Below are positions 25,914 to 34,043 of a stretch of 64,000 nt of DNA, piece after piece. The first letter of the stretch is position 1. Each line of letters opens with the position of its first letter. Made by a program: the position numbers and the translations under genes. Under the pieces are notes generated by a model. The model was not told where the DNA came from and made no database searches. It saw only the letters and a program-made list of their open reading frames with translations. The DNA is taken from positions 372,001-436,000 of the forward strand of contig NZ_JAFCKH010000004.1 in the NCBI RefSeq assembly GCF_018130505.1. Reading direction: 5' to 3'. Source of the DNA: Bradyrhizobium tropiciagri. GTDB lineage: Bacteria > Pseudomonadota > Alphaproteobacteria > Rhizobiales > Xanthobacteraceae.

Positions 25914-25923
25914 GCGACCCATC

Positions 25924-26631
25924 ATGGCGGATAATTCAAAACCGTTTCACTGTCCGACGTTCGTCGAGAGTTTCCTCGCGACCTGCGCGCTGTGGCCTCG
26001 CGGCCGCGCCTGGCCGGTCAGCGACGGGGCAACGCCGGCGCGCTATCTGAGCTGGCTCTCCGGACTCCTCAGTGCGCCTTCAGTCTGGCCGGCGGGCTTC
26101 GTCCAGGCCGCATACAGCGCCGCGATCGCCGCGGTCCGGAACTACATCGAGACGCGGCTGTGCGCGCTGCGGCTCGAGTTCTGGTGCGCCACGCACAGCG
26201 AGACGCACGATCAATGGATGATCGAATACGGGTTGCCCGACGACTGCGACCCGTTCCCCGACCTTTGCACCAAGGTTGCCGCGATCGGCGGCACGCGCTG
26301 TGAATACTACGCCGAGATCGCAGCGCGGGCAGGCTGGTCGATCACGTGCGCCAATGGTTCGGACGCTTGCGGCGCCGCGATCGGCTGCGCGCAGATCGGC
26401 CTCGACGTCATCGGCGGCCTTCGCGGCGGAGCGCTGTTGATCGTCAAGGTCAATCTCGATGACAGCCCCGCCTATGTCGCTCCGTCGGAGGCCCAGCCGT
26501 TCATCGGAAACTTCGGCATCGGCGGCTCGCTCTCCTGCGGGCCGGACATCACACCGCTCAAATGCGTGCTGGATCGCGTCGTGCACGCGCACCTGGTCAT
26601 TCAATATCAGCTCGAAGGAAGCATCATATGA
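25924..26631 (+). CDS. DUF2313 baseplate protein (Mu gp48-like)
   Basis: A protein of 235 aa of the DUF2313/YmfQ family. The N-terminal LWPRGRAWPVSDG and the WMIEYGLPDDCDPFPDLCTKVAAIGG box with its conserved Pro and Cys are diagnostic. It occurs next to gp47 in Mu-type tails and probably belongs to the outer wedge. The ten or so cysteines are notable for a cytoplasmic assembly protein. It overlaps the fibre start as ATGA. Confidence 0.87.
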   Translation: MADNSKPFHCPTFVESFLATCALWPRGRAWPVSDGATPARYLSWLSGLLSAPSVWPAGFVQAAYSAAIAAVRNYIETRLCALRLEFWCATHSETHDQWMIEYGLPDDCDPFPDLCTKVAAIGGTRCEYYAEIAARAGWSITCANGSDACGAAIGCAQIGLDVIGGLRGGALLIVKVNLDDSPAYVAPSEAQPFIGNFGIGGSLSCGPDITPLKCVLDRVVHAHLVIQYQLEGSII

Positions 26632-27995
26632 CCGATATTCTTGGACCGGCGAACGCTCCCAATGCGGTCACCATCCGTCCTTCCGACACGCGTTCGTTCG
26701 GTGCCGACGACACCTGGTTCAAGGATTGCACGTCGTCGGAACTGAACGACGGCACGAAGCTGCAGGCCGGGGAAATGAACGCCATTATCGGCTTCGCCCG
26801 CTCGTTGGCCCGCGGCAACGGGCTCACGGAAGCCGGTGCGAAGATCGTCCCCGAAAACAACGCTGACGATGCGATGGGGCTGAAGGCGGTCCAGTACCTG
26901 ATCCAGCGTGGGCGGACGTGCTTTGGCCTCGATACGGGTCTGTCGAACGCGATGGTCGTCTCGCTCAGTCCGGCCCCGCCTGAATACAAACAGGGCATGC
27001 ATCTGTTCGTCATCGCCAACAACAGCAACACCAAGGCGACGACGATCAACCTGAACGGCCTGGGTAACCGGCCGGTGAAGCTGATCTCCGGCGACGACCT
27101 GTCGGTCGATCATATCAAGGCGGGCATGGTCGCCTTGATGGTCTACGTCGGCACGCATGTATCCGGTTATTTCCAACTGCTGGCTGTCCCGATCAAGCCG
27201 GCGATCGCGGCCAACCAGACCTACTATGTCAACGCTGCGACCGGATCGGACACTGCGAACGACGGGCGCACCGTGGGGACGCCCTTCGCGTCGATCCAGA
27301 AGGCGCTCGACGTCATGTCGACCTTCGACAACAACGGCTTCTCGGTCACGATCATCGTCGCGAACGGGACATATTCCCCAGTGATCCTGCCGCGCATCAC
27401 CGGTTCCGGGATCTGCACGATCATCGGCAATATCCTGAATTCGGCGCTTTGCGTGGTCAGCGGCGCCGGCACCAGCTTTGCCGGCAATGCCGGCATCGGC
27501 ACCTATCGCATCCAGGGCTTCAAGTGCGTCTCGTCGGGCGGCGACGGCGTGTTCGCCGATGGCGCGGGCTGCAATCTGTTCCTGTCGTACATGGAATACG
27601 GCGCCTGCGCCGGCCCGGCGCACATCGTCTCGCAGCGCGGCGGACAGATCGTCATCGAAGGTCCGGGGCAAGGCATGGCGGGCGCCTACACCAAGATCAG
27701 CGGCAGCTGCCCGGCGCATATGATCGCGATCAACGGCACGATCGACGTTCGGTCGCAGGCGCTGACCATCACCACGCCGGTCACGTTCTCCAGCGTGTTT
27801 GCGAACTCGAACCGGCTCGGCCTCATCTTTTCCGGCGAAGGCGTGATCTATTCCAGCGTCACGAACCCCGGCAACGTGACGGGCATGCGCTATTCGGTAT
27901 CGGTCAACGCAGTGATCGACACCAACGGCGGCGGCGTGAACTATTTCCCCGGCACGATCGCCGGCATCTTCGCGACCGGCGGCGAGTACGTCTAA
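26628..27995 (+). CDS. Tail fibre protein with beta-helix
   Basis: A protein of 455 aa with a GAAGGAAG ribosome binding site. Residues 1-100 form the baseplate-binding part (DGTKLQAGEMNAIIGFARSLARG, similar to several tail fibre N-termini). Residues 180-450 look like a right-handed beta-helix of the pectin-lyase type (YYVNAATGSDTANDGRTVGTPFASIQKALD, a classic opening of this fold). Such domains bind or degrade surface polysaccharide. No catalytic residues can be named. It is the likely receptor-binding protein. Confidence 0.82.
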   Translation: MTDILGPANAPNAVTIRPSDTRSFGADDTWFKDCTSSELNDGTKLQAGEMNAIIGFARSLARGNGLTEAGAKIVPENNADDAMGLKAVQYLIQRGRTCFGLDTGLSNAMVVSLSPAPPEYKQGMHLFVIANNSNTKATTINLNGLGNRPVKLISGDDLSVDHIKAGMVALMVYVGTHVSGYFQLLAVPIKPAIAANQTYYVNAATGSDTANDGRTVGTPFASIQKALDVMSTFDNNGFSVTIIVANGTYSPVILPRITGSGICTIIGNILNSALCVVSGAGTSFAGNAGIGTYRIQGFKCVSSGGDGVFADGAGCNLFLSYMEYGACAGPAHIVSQRGGQIVIEGPGQGMAGAYTKISGSCPAHMIAINGTIDVRSQALTITTPVTFSSVFANSNRLGLIFSGEGVIYSSVTNPGNVTGMRYSVSVNAVIDTNGGGVNYFPGTIAGIFATGGEYV

Positions 27996-28019
27996 GCCTT
28001 CGAGAGGGAGACGCGGACA

Positions 28020-28556
28020 ATGTACGACCCGTTCAACTGGTACTGGCTTGCCGACGATGGACGCCTGTTCAGCAGCGCCGTGCAGGCGGTCGTTCCGGCC
28101 GACGATGCGGCCTATCAGGCGTGGCGCGCCGGCGGCCGCGCTGCGACGCGCTGGCCGGCCGACGCTGCCGGCCTGCAGACGACTATGTCCCTGCAGGACG
28201 TCCTGACGCCCTACGGGCTCTACGTCGACCTGAAGGTGTACGCGGCGGCCGTTCGCTATGCGAAGGAGACCGGCGGCGTGACGGTCGGCGAGGTGAGATA
28301 TCCGACCGATCGGGAGACGCAGTCGAAGCTGACCGCGGCGGCCGTGTTTGCCCAGGTCGACGGCAGCCAGACCTTCCGCTGGAAGCTGGCCGATGGGACG
28401 TTCGCACCGGTCCTGACGGCCTCGGAAATGATCGCCGTCGCCGCGGCGATTGGCGGCTTCGTCAACGCGTGCTTTGCGACCGAGCAGGATGTCGTCACCA
28501 GGATCGACAGCGGCGCGATCGTCAACCGGTCCCAGGTCGACGCGGCGTTCGGGTAA
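28020..28556 (+). CDS. Tail fibre assembly / DUF4376 protein
   Basis: A protein of 178 aa. The N-terminal half has the WYWLADDGRLFSSAVQAVVPADDAAYQAWRAGG pattern of fibre assembly proteins. The C-terminal half fits DUF4376 (VRYPTDRETQSKLTAAAVFAQ, then FRWKLADGTFAPVLTASEMIAVAAAIGGFVNACF). It probably is a chaperone or small component of the tail fibre, given its place right after the fibre gene. Confidence 0.75.
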   Translation: MYDPFNWYWLADDGRLFSSAVQAVVPADDAAYQAWRAGGRAATRWPADAAGLQTTMSLQDVLTPYGLYVDLKVYAAAVRYAKETGGVTVGEVRYPTDRETQSKLTAAAVFAQVDGSQTFRWKLADGTFAPVLTASEMIAVAAAIGGFVNACFATEQDVVTRIDSGAIVNRSQVDAAFG

Positions 28557-28622
28557 GGCGCCTTCCCAGCGCCTTGGCGGGCGCACCGTTTCACCTCTCT
28601 CACTCTCTGGAGCCCATCCAAC

Positions 28623-29849
28623 ATGCTCGACCTGCATGGCATTTCGCGCGCGTCGTTCGATCTGATCGTCGCCGCGGAGGTTACGTCAGAGGCGTATTAC
28701 GTGCGCCACTATCAGCGCGCGCTGGAATATCCCGGCGAGCAGTCGGGCCCGACCGGCGCCGTTGGCTATGATTTCGGCCAGCAGACGCGCGCGCAGATCC
28801 TGTCCGACTGGACCGGCAAGTTGCCCGACGCGATGCTGAAGGTGCTGGCGAAGGCCGCCGGCATCAAGGGCGCTGCGGCGGCCGATTTTTGCAAGCGCAC
28901 GCGCGGGATGATCGACATCCCCTGGGATGTCGCCCTCGACGTGTTCTCCAACCGCGATGTGCCGCGCTATCTGGCAATCTGCCGGCGGCTGCTGCCGGGC
29001 TTCGACGAGCTCTCGCCGGATTGCGCCGGCGTCATCCTGTCCGTCGCGTTCAATCGTGATGCTGGCGGCTTCAACAAGCCGGGGCCGCGCTGGTCCGAGA
29101 TGCGGCAGATCAAGGCTTGCATCGGCTCCGGCGACCTGGCGCGCATTCCGGGCCTGCTGCGGTCGATGAAACGGCTCTGGCCCGACAGCCGCGGCCTGCG
29201 CGATCGTCGCGACGACGAGGCCGCGCTGTTCGAGCACGGCCTGACCGTGACGCATCCGCATGAGGCGGCGAAGCTGCTGACGACGCCGGCGCCAGTCGAT
29301 CCCGACGTCGTCGCGCATGTCCAGGCGCGGCTGCGCGAGCTCAACTATTTCGACGTCGGCCAGATCGACGGCGAGCCGACGCCGGGCGGCCGGACCGAGG
29401 GCGCGATCCTGCTCTACCGCAATGAGCACGGTCTGCCGCTGACGGCGGCGATCGACGATCAGTTGCTCGAGGAGCTCGGCAAGCCGCAGGCGCCGCGTCA
29501 CGTCGCCGAGACACGCGCCAACGCGACCGTCGAGGATCTGCGCGAGAGCGGGTCGCAGACCATCGGCATCACCGACCGCGTCAAGGCGTGGGGCGGGCGG
29601 CTGGTCGGCGGTACCACCGGCCTTGGTTTATCCAGCCTGCTCGCCTGGTTCACCGATCGGGCGACGCAGATCTCGGCGGCGAAGGATGCCGCCGGCGGCC
29701 TCGGCCTCACGCCGGAAATCGGCTGGATCATCCTCGCGGCCGTGCTCGCGCTCGCCGTCGTCGCCGGCGCCGGCCTGCTGCTCTGGTACGGCGCGCATCT
29801 GCTCGAGCAGCACCGCGTGGCCGACTACCGCACGGGGAAAAATCCATGA
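28623..29849 (+). CDS. Endolysin: pesticin-like lysozyme, peptidoglycan-binding domain, TM tail
   Basis: A protein of 408 aa. Residues 1-190 resemble a pesticin/GH24-like muramidase: Glu19 in AAEVTSEAYY and Asp50 in SGPTGAVGYDFG fit the catalytic Glu and Asp. A peptidoglycan-binding domain (VDPDVVAHVQARLRELNYFDVGQIDGEPTPGG) follows near 218-285. A hydrophobic helix near 370-398 (IGWIILAAVLALAVVAGAGLLLWYG) could anchor it in the inner membrane. It should cut host peptidoglycan at lysis. A C-terminal membrane anchor is uncommon in endolysins. It overlaps the spanin gene by four bases. Confidence 0.8.
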   Translation: MLDLHGISRASFDLIVAAEVTSEAYYVRHYQRALEYPGEQSGPTGAVGYDFGQQTRAQILSDWTGKLPDAMLKVLAKAAGIKGAAAADFCKRTRGMIDIPWDVALDVFSNRDVPRYLAICRRLLPGFDELSPDCAGVILSVAFNRDAGGFNKPGPRWSEMRQIKACIGSGDLARIPGLLRSMKRLWPDSRGLRDRRDDEAALFEHGLTVTHPHEAAKLLTTPAPVDPDVVAHVQARLRELNYFDVGQIDGEPTPGGRTEGAILLYRNEHGLPLTAAIDDQLLEELGKPQAPRHVAETRANATVEDLRESGSQTIGITDRVKAWGGRLVGGTTGLGLSSLLAWFTDRATQISAAKDAAGGLGLTPEIGWIILAAVLALAVVAGAGLLLWYGAHLLEQHRVADYRTGKNP

Positions 29850-30250
29850 TGGGCGTGGTTGTCCCGATCGTCATGCGCCTGGCGGGCTTCGCCGGCATCA
29901 AGCTGTCGCCGTTCGCCGCCGGCGCGCTGTTCGCCGGCGTCCTGGCGCTGCTCGCCGGCGGCGGCGCGATCGCCGGCGGCCTGCATCTCTACAACGCCGG
30001 CGAGCGCAACGCGGATGCCCGCTGCGAGGCAGCGACCGTCACGGCGCAGAACGCGCAATTGCAGGCGCGGCTGGCGGAAAAGGATCGCCAGCTCGATGCC
30101 GTCAACGCTCTGCAGCAGCGCGACGCCGGCCGCGCCGCGGCGGCTGAAAAGCAGATCGAGGCAAATCAGGGAAAAATCGATGCGACGCCTGCAAATCCTA
30201 ACAAGTGTTTTGATCGCGATATGTCTCGCCGGGTGCGGAACGTCAGGTAG
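29846..30250 (+). CDS. i-spanin (Rz-like)
   Basis: A protein of 134 aa: one N-terminal membrane segment near 20-48 (LSPFAAGALFAGVLALLAGGGAIAGGL), then a periplasmic coiled coil (ATVTAQNAQLQARLAEKDRQLDAVNALQQRDAGRAAAAEKQIEANQG). This is the i-spanin layout. The end of the gene overlaps the lipoprotein Rz1 candidate in another frame. The pair would fuse inner and outer membrane in the last lysis step. Start is the ATG at 29846, or the next codon ATG at 29849. Confidence 0.8.
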   Translation: MMGVVVPIVMRLAGFAGIKLSPFAAGALFAGVLALLAGGGAIAGGLHLYNAGERNADARCEAATVTAQNAQLQARLAEKDRQLDAVNALQQRDAGRAAAAEKQIEANQGKIDATPANPNKCFDRDMSRRVRNVR

Positions 30251-30563
30251 CCGCGAGGAGCTGCAGGCGCCGGCGCCGGACGCGCCGAACATCCCGCCGC
30301 TGCCGGCCGACGTCGCGGCGTGCGAGCGGGCGCCGGTCGATCCGCCGGACCGGGAACTCGATGCCGGTGAGATCGAGCGGCTCTGGAAGACCGACCGTGC
30401 CGCACTGGCGAAGGTGAATGCCTGTCTCCGTCGCGCCGTCTGTCAGTACCAGGACGTTCGCGAGGGCATCGGCCGCGTCGAAGGCGTGGCCTGCGGGGAT
30501 GCGGCGCCGGCGAAAAAGCCGGCGCGTCGGTTTGGACTGCTCAAGCGGAAGAAAGCGAAATGA
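30180..30563 (+). CDS. o-spanin lipoprotein (Rz1-like)
   Basis: A protein of 127 aa with a lipoprotein signal: ILTSVLIAICLAGC with the lipobox Leu-Ala-Gly-Cys and the lipidated Cys19. A Pro-rich stretch (APAPDAPNIPPLPAD) follows, as in Rz1 proteins, then a short C-terminal basic tail KKPARRFGLLKRKKAK. The first 71 bases overlap the Rz-like gene in a different frame, the classical nested spanin arrangement. It is longer than lambda Rz1 (60 aa). Confidence 0.8.
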   Translation: MRRLQILTSVLIAICLAGCGTSGSREELQAPAPDAPNIPPLPADVAACERAPVDPPDRELDAGEIERLWKTDRAALAKVNACLRRAVCQYQDVREGIGRVEGVACGDAAPAKKPARRFGLLKRKKAK

Positions 30564-30961
30564 GCGACGAGGCGACGCAGTCGGCCTTGCGTGAAATGGC
30601 ACGTGTGATCGGTGGGCTCGAGTCCACGGTTAAGAGCCTCGAGGCGACCTGGCGGACACAGGAGCAGAGCGCCTCGAGCGGCCGGCGCGAGCTGCATCAA
30701 AAGGTCGAGGCGCTGCGGTCCGAGGTCTCGGCCAAGGTCGACGGCATGCGCGGCGAATTGACTGTGATGGGCGGCCAGTTGTCGACCGCGATCAAGGAGA
30801 TCGCGGAGATGAAGCCGACTGTGGATGCGGTCGAGAACGTCCAGGTTCAAGCGACCGGCGTGCGCAACGCCGGCCGCTGGCTGTACTGGATAGCGGTCCT
30901 GCTCAGTGGCGGCGTCGGCTGGATCATCACCAATTTCGTCGACATCCATTTCAAACGCTGA
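30560..30961 (+). CDS. DUF1515-like membrane-anchored coiled-coil protein
   Basis: A protein of 133 aa. It is mainly coiled coil (LREMARVIGGLESTVKSLEATWRTQEQS), with one C-terminal membrane segment near 108-125 (LYWIAVLLSGGVGWIITNFV). The build matches DUF1515 proteins of rhizobial phages, which lie in lysis cassettes. It could be a holin partner or antiholin. The start overlaps the Rz1-like stop and the stop overlaps the next start. Confidence 0.65.
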   Translation: MSDEATQSALREMARVIGGLESTVKSLEATWRTQEQSASSGRRELHQKVEALRSEVSAKVDGMRGELTVMGGQLSTAIKEIAEMKPTVDAVENVQVQATGVRNAGRWLYWIAVLLSGGVGWIITNFVDIHFKR

Positions 30962-31359
30962 TGTTCCGGATCGTTGCCGCCGCTGCGCTCGCGCTGATTG
31001 TTGCGAACCCGCCGGCCGAAGGACGCCCCCGCCTGACACGCGCGGTGCCAGCGCCGCAGATCCTCGGCGGCCGGCCGGCCGGCTGTCCGCACGCGTTCTG
31101 CGGCTGCGGCGCGAGCCTCTATCTGTTCGGCCGCATCATCCCGCGGCTCAACCTGGCCGCCCGCTGGTTCGATTTCCCGCGGGCGCGGCCGGCGCCGCGG
31201 ATGGCGGCGGTCCGCCAGCATCACGTGTTCGTCCTGGTCGAGCAGATCGAGGCCGGGACCTGGCTCGCGCACGATTCCAATTCCGGCGGCGGCCTGACGC
31301 GCCTGCATGCGCGCTCGCTCGCCGGTTACGTCATCGTCGACCCTTCGGAGGCAAAATGA
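30961..31359 (+). CDS. Exported CHAP/NlpC-like cysteine protein
   Basis: A protein of 132 aa with a signal peptide (residues 1-21, ending near AEG). The mature part has PHAFCGCGASLYLFG (candidate nucleophile Cys), then AVRQHHVFVLVEQ (candidate His) and AHDSNSGGGLTRLHARSLAGYVIV (candidate Asn/Asp). The order Cys-His-Asn/Asp and the closing strand are like small CHAP-type proteins of Bradyrhizobium. It could be a second wall hydrolase in the lysis cassette. Catalysis is inferred from the order of residues only. Confidence 0.55.
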   Translation: MFRIVAAAALALIVANPPAEGRPRLTRAVPAPQILGGRPAGCPHAFCGCGASLYLFGRIIPRLNLAARWFDFPRARPAPRMAAVRQHHVFVLVEQIEAGTWLAHDSNSGGGLTRLHARSLAGYVIVDPSEAK

Positions 31360-31574
31360 CCAAGGCTGTTTATGACGCCGCGCTGCTGCTTGGCGATTTC
31401 CGCAACGCTGCGGCGGCGTTGATGATCGTGGCGATCTTCCTGTTGCTGCTCTGGGTGGGGACCGAGTTTCGGCTGCGCGCCGTGCTCGAGCTGCTCGGCT
31501 GGCTCGCGCTCGCCTGTGTCGCGGCCGTGTTCGTTTGCTGGATCGTGATCGGCGTCTGGTTCGGGCTGCTCTGA
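31356..31574 (+). CDS. Holin, two membrane segments
   Basis: A protein of 72 aa with two hydrophobic segments, about residues 17-37 (NAAAALMIVAIFLLLLWVG) and 44-70 (LLGWLALACVAAVFVCWIVIGVWF), joined by a short charged loop. Size and topology fit a class II-type holin or pinholin. It is the last gene of the lysis cassette. The start overlaps the previous stop as ATGA. Confidence 0.7.
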   Translation: MTKAVYDAALLLGDFRNAAAALMIVAIFLLLLWVGTEFRLRAVLELLGWLALACVAAVFVCWIVIGVWFGLL

Positions 31575-31616
31575 GATCCCTGCGTCTCCAAGCGTCGGAA
31601 TTCTCCGGCGGCTTTC

Positions 31617-31648
31617 AGGCCCGCGAGCATGCCCGCTCGCGGGCCTTC
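31617..31648 (+). terminator. Hairpin after the lysis cassette
   Basis: Twelve-base arms AGGCCCGCGAGC and GCTCGCGGGCCT enclose ATGCCC. Only two T residues follow, so termination may be partial and leave some read-through to the ParA-like gene. Confidence 0.6.
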
Positions 31649-31668
31649 CACATCAGGAAAGGTGAAAA

Positions 31669-32364
31669 ATGAAGCCTCTGGTCATCATGGTCGGCGCCGA
31701 CAAGGGCGGCGTCGGCAAAACCACCGTCAGCCGTGCGCTCGACGACTACATGCGGTACCGGCAGGTCGGCTGCAAGATATTCGACGGCGAGTGGCCGAAC
31801 GGCGATCTTCGGCAGTTCGCGGCCAGCAGCGAGGTCGTCGACATGCAGTCGGTCGACGACCAGATGCGCGTGTTCGATCGCCTTACCGGCGTCACGCTGG
31901 TCGACATCAAGGCCGGGCTGTTCACCGACGTGCTCGGCTCGCTCAACCGCACCGGGCTGCTCGATGACGTCCGGGCCGGCCGGTTCAATCTGGCGCTGCT
32001 GCACGTGCTCGGTCCGAGCGTTGCGAGCCTGTCGGAGATGGCGCAGATCTCGGAGAAGCTCGGCGCCGGCGCGACCCATCTGCTGGTCAAGAACTACGTC
32101 AACGAGGCCGGCTTCAAGGAATGGGATGCCGACCCGCGGTTTTCCGGCTTCCTGTCGAGCCGGGCAGGGCACGTCGTGACCGTCCCCCACCTCGAGGCGC
32201 GCGCCTGCACCGAGGTGCAGCGGCAGGGCTTGGCGTTCGGCAGCTTCATCGAGAAGTCCGACTCCCGGATCCTGGTCGGCTACGTCCGCGCCTGGCTGCG
32301 CGAGACTTTTGCGGCGTTCACTGCGGCCGGCATCGAGCAGTTGATCGAGCAGACCAAAGCGTAG
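31669..32364 (+). CDS. Orphan ParA/MinD-like P-loop ATPase
   Basis: A protein of 231 aa with a deviant Walker A box KGGVGKTT at 12-19, including the signature Lys12, and a strand-Asp (TLVDIKAG) near residue 82 as Walker B-like motif. It lacks the N-terminal DNA-binding domain of larger ParA proteins, and no ParB gene or centromere-like array is nearby. The ribosome binding site GGAAAGG is good. Integrated phages with such a gene may use it in partition of a plasmid-like stage, or as an accessory host-affecting factor. It follows a hairpin and may be expressed apart from the lysis genes. Confidence 0.75.
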   Translation: MKPLVIMVGADKGGVGKTTVSRALDDYMRYRQVGCKIFDGEWPNGDLRQFAASSEVVDMQSVDDQMRVFDRLTGVTLVDIKAGLFTDVLGSLNRTGLLDDVRAGRFNLALLHVLGPSVASLSEMAQISEKLGAGATHLLVKNYVNEAGFKEWDADPRFSGFLSSRAGHVVTVPHLEARACTEVQRQGLAFGSFIEKSDSRILVGYVRAWLRETFAAFTAAGIEQLIEQTKA

Positions 32365-32366
32365 CC

Positions 32367-32390
32367 GCCCCCGGCGACGCGGGGCGTTTC
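32367..32390. terminator. Possible bidirectional terminator between convergent genes
   Basis: GCCCC at 32367-32371 pairs with GGGGC at 32381-32385, followed by GTTTC. It lies in the 24-base gap between the ParA-like gene and the convergent acyltransferase gene. Confidence 0.4.
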
Positions 32391-33531
32391 ATTGCGCCGC
32401 GTCGGGCGATGGCGCTTCACGGCGGACTGCGCCGTCAAGGAGTGTCGGGCGAAGTCGTCTGACCCAGTCGCGCGCCGGCTTCTCGATAGTGAAATAGCTG
32501 ACGGTCGATACGACCAGCGTCACGCAGAACGTCGCGGCGGTCATCGGCAGCGACCAGCTGTCGGGCAGCAAACCCAGCGCGAACAGCACGAGCAGGATGA
32601 TCATGTGCGTCATGTAGATCGAGTAGGAGATCTCGCCGAGAAAGTGCAGCGGCTTCGATGCCAGAAGGCGCGAGGATGCCGATGAGGGATCGGTCGCGGC
32701 GAGTATGACGAAGGGATAGACGAAGACGAGGGCGTGCGAATTGAACATGTCGCGGCTCGCCAGTAGCACGATGATGGCGACGGCACACCAGATCAGCCAC
32801 GCGAACCTGGCGCAGGCCTGTTGAAGTCCGTCTCGCTTCTGGAAACATGCGTTGGCGATCCATCCGGCCGTGAAGCCGAACACCGCGCGAGCGACGGCGG
32901 TCCAATCGCTCAGGGTCTTGATTGACGCGTGAACCTGCGGCTCCGCGAGATGGTAGTCGAAGAAGCAAGAGAACCAGGTGTATGACGCGGCCGAGGCGAC
33001 GACGATGCCGAGCAGTCTGGTCGCCGTCGTGGGCGGCGCCTTTGCCAGGATCAGGAGCGGAAACAGCAGCAGATAGCAGAACCATTCAGCCGAGAGCGAC
33101 CACGCCGGGGCGTCCCAATGAACGCTGGAGCCGATCACGGGCCACGCGTTCAGCATGGCGAGCTGCATCAGGAAATCCGCCACCGCGTTGCGCACGGGAT
33201 AGCCGGATGGGTCGATCACGAACGGCCCGATGTAGATCGCGCCGGCGAGGATCAGGCACACAAGGTAGAGCGGATAGATGCGGGCGATGCGGGCCTTCAG
33301 GTACTCGCCGAAGGCGAACGTCTCTCGCCTGTAGATGTAGGACAGCGTGAAGCCGCTAAGGACGAAGAACAGGTCGACGGCGTTATGCCACATGAACACG
33401 CCGGGCGTGTCCTGGAGATGCGCCAGTGCGACGACACTCGCGGCCAAGCCGCGAAGGCCGGTCAGCGATGGCAGATCCGGCCGTGCGCCATGACCTGTTG
33501 AAATATCAGAGCGCAAACTGCTCACCTGCAA
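32389..33531 (-). CDS. Acyltransferase 3 family (O-antigen acetylase-like)
   Basis: A multi-spanning membrane protein of up to 380 aa. The N-terminal LPSLTGLRGLAASVVALAHL and the DLFFVLSGFTLSYIY box are diagnostic for acyltransferase family 3. The next loop carries Arg residues (KARIARIYPLYL). Around ten membrane helices follow. Phage-borne members O-acetylate lipopolysaccharide and change the receptor, causing lysogenic conversion. It stands alone on the minus strand between phage genes, typical of a moron. Start is TTG at 33531 or GTG at 33525; neither has a strong ribosome binding site. Confidence 0.85.
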   Translation of the reverse strand: MQVSSLRSDISTGHGARPDLPSLTGLRGLAASVVALAHLQDTPGVFMWHNAVDLFFVLSGFTLSYIYRRETFAFGEYLKARIARIYPLYLVCLILAGAIYIGPFVIDPSGYPVRNAVADFLMQLAMLNAWPVIGSSVHWDAPAWSLSAEWFCYLLLFPLLILAKAPPTTATRLLGIVVASAASYTWFSCFFDYHLAEPQVHASIKTLSDWTAVARAVFGFTAGWIANACFQKRDGLQQACARFAWLIWCAVAIIVLLASRDMFNSHALVFVYPFVILAATDPSSASSRLLASKPLHFLGEISYSIYMTHMIILLVLFALGLLPDSWSLPMTAATFCVTLVVSTVSYFTIEKPARDWVRRLRPTLLDGAVRREAPSPDAAQ

Positions 33532-33651
33532 AAAACAACATTTGCCTCAAAATCGCCGTGCGGTTGTGGCGCGGGCAGTCATTTTCTAGCGTGCGGTGGC
33601 CGCCGTGACAACTCCAGCGGGCGCCGACTTTCGGCCAAGGTTACCGACCGC

Positions 33652-33730
33652 GGGCAGTAAAATTGCCCGGCTGCGCGGACGCGGACGGCACACGTCCGGC
33701 GTGCAGTTGCCAGCTTAGATGATATCGTCT
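33652..33730. promoter_or_regulatory. Palindromes upstream of the RHH-like gene
   Basis: CGGGCA/TGCCCG arms occupy 33652-33670. A near-perfect dyad centred on GATATC lies at 33719-33730 (GATGATATCGTC). They precede the RHH-like gene by 60-140 bases and could be operators. This 260-base intergenic region holds no other gene. Confidence 0.35.
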
Positions 33731-33791
33731 ATTTTCACGCCGTGGCGCTAAACCATTCTAAAGTGACGGGAATTTTGACTCCGGAGCGCGA

Positions 33792-34043
33792 ATGGCTGCA
33801 AAACTCCGTCCCGTGGGACGCAAGAGAATCAACGATGAAGGCATGCCGGCAAGGTTCCCCAAGGGGACCTTGCGGCGTGTCGACGCGTTGCTGCGGGATA
33901 AGGAGAAGCGGGCTGACTTCATCCGCAGCGCCGTAGCTGTCGAGATCGAGCGGCGAGAGCAGATCCGCCTCGAGGTGGACCGCGAGATCAAGCGCAGGGA
34001 GGCCGCTGAAAAGCGCAAGATCTCGCCGCCCCGTGATGGCTAG
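33792..34043 (+). CDS. Small ribbon-helix-helix-like protein
   Basis: A basic protein of 83 aa. GMPARFPKGTLRRVDALLRDKEKRADFIRSAVAVEIERRE has the strand-helix-helix pattern of ribbon-helix-helix regulators, with a long charged C-terminal helix. It may be a phage repressor or an antitoxin, but no toxin gene is adjacent. The upstream region contains dyads (see 33652-33730). Confidence 0.55.
   Translation: MAAKLRPVGRKRINDEGMPARFPKGTLRRVDALLRDKEKRADFIRSAVAVEIERREQIRLEVDREIKRREAAEKRKISPPRDG

Noticed and set aside
26607-28637. 676-codon minus-strand frame across the fibre and fibre-assembly genes
   Set aside because: It spans two genes and their intergenic gap only because stop codons are rare in that frame; no motif.
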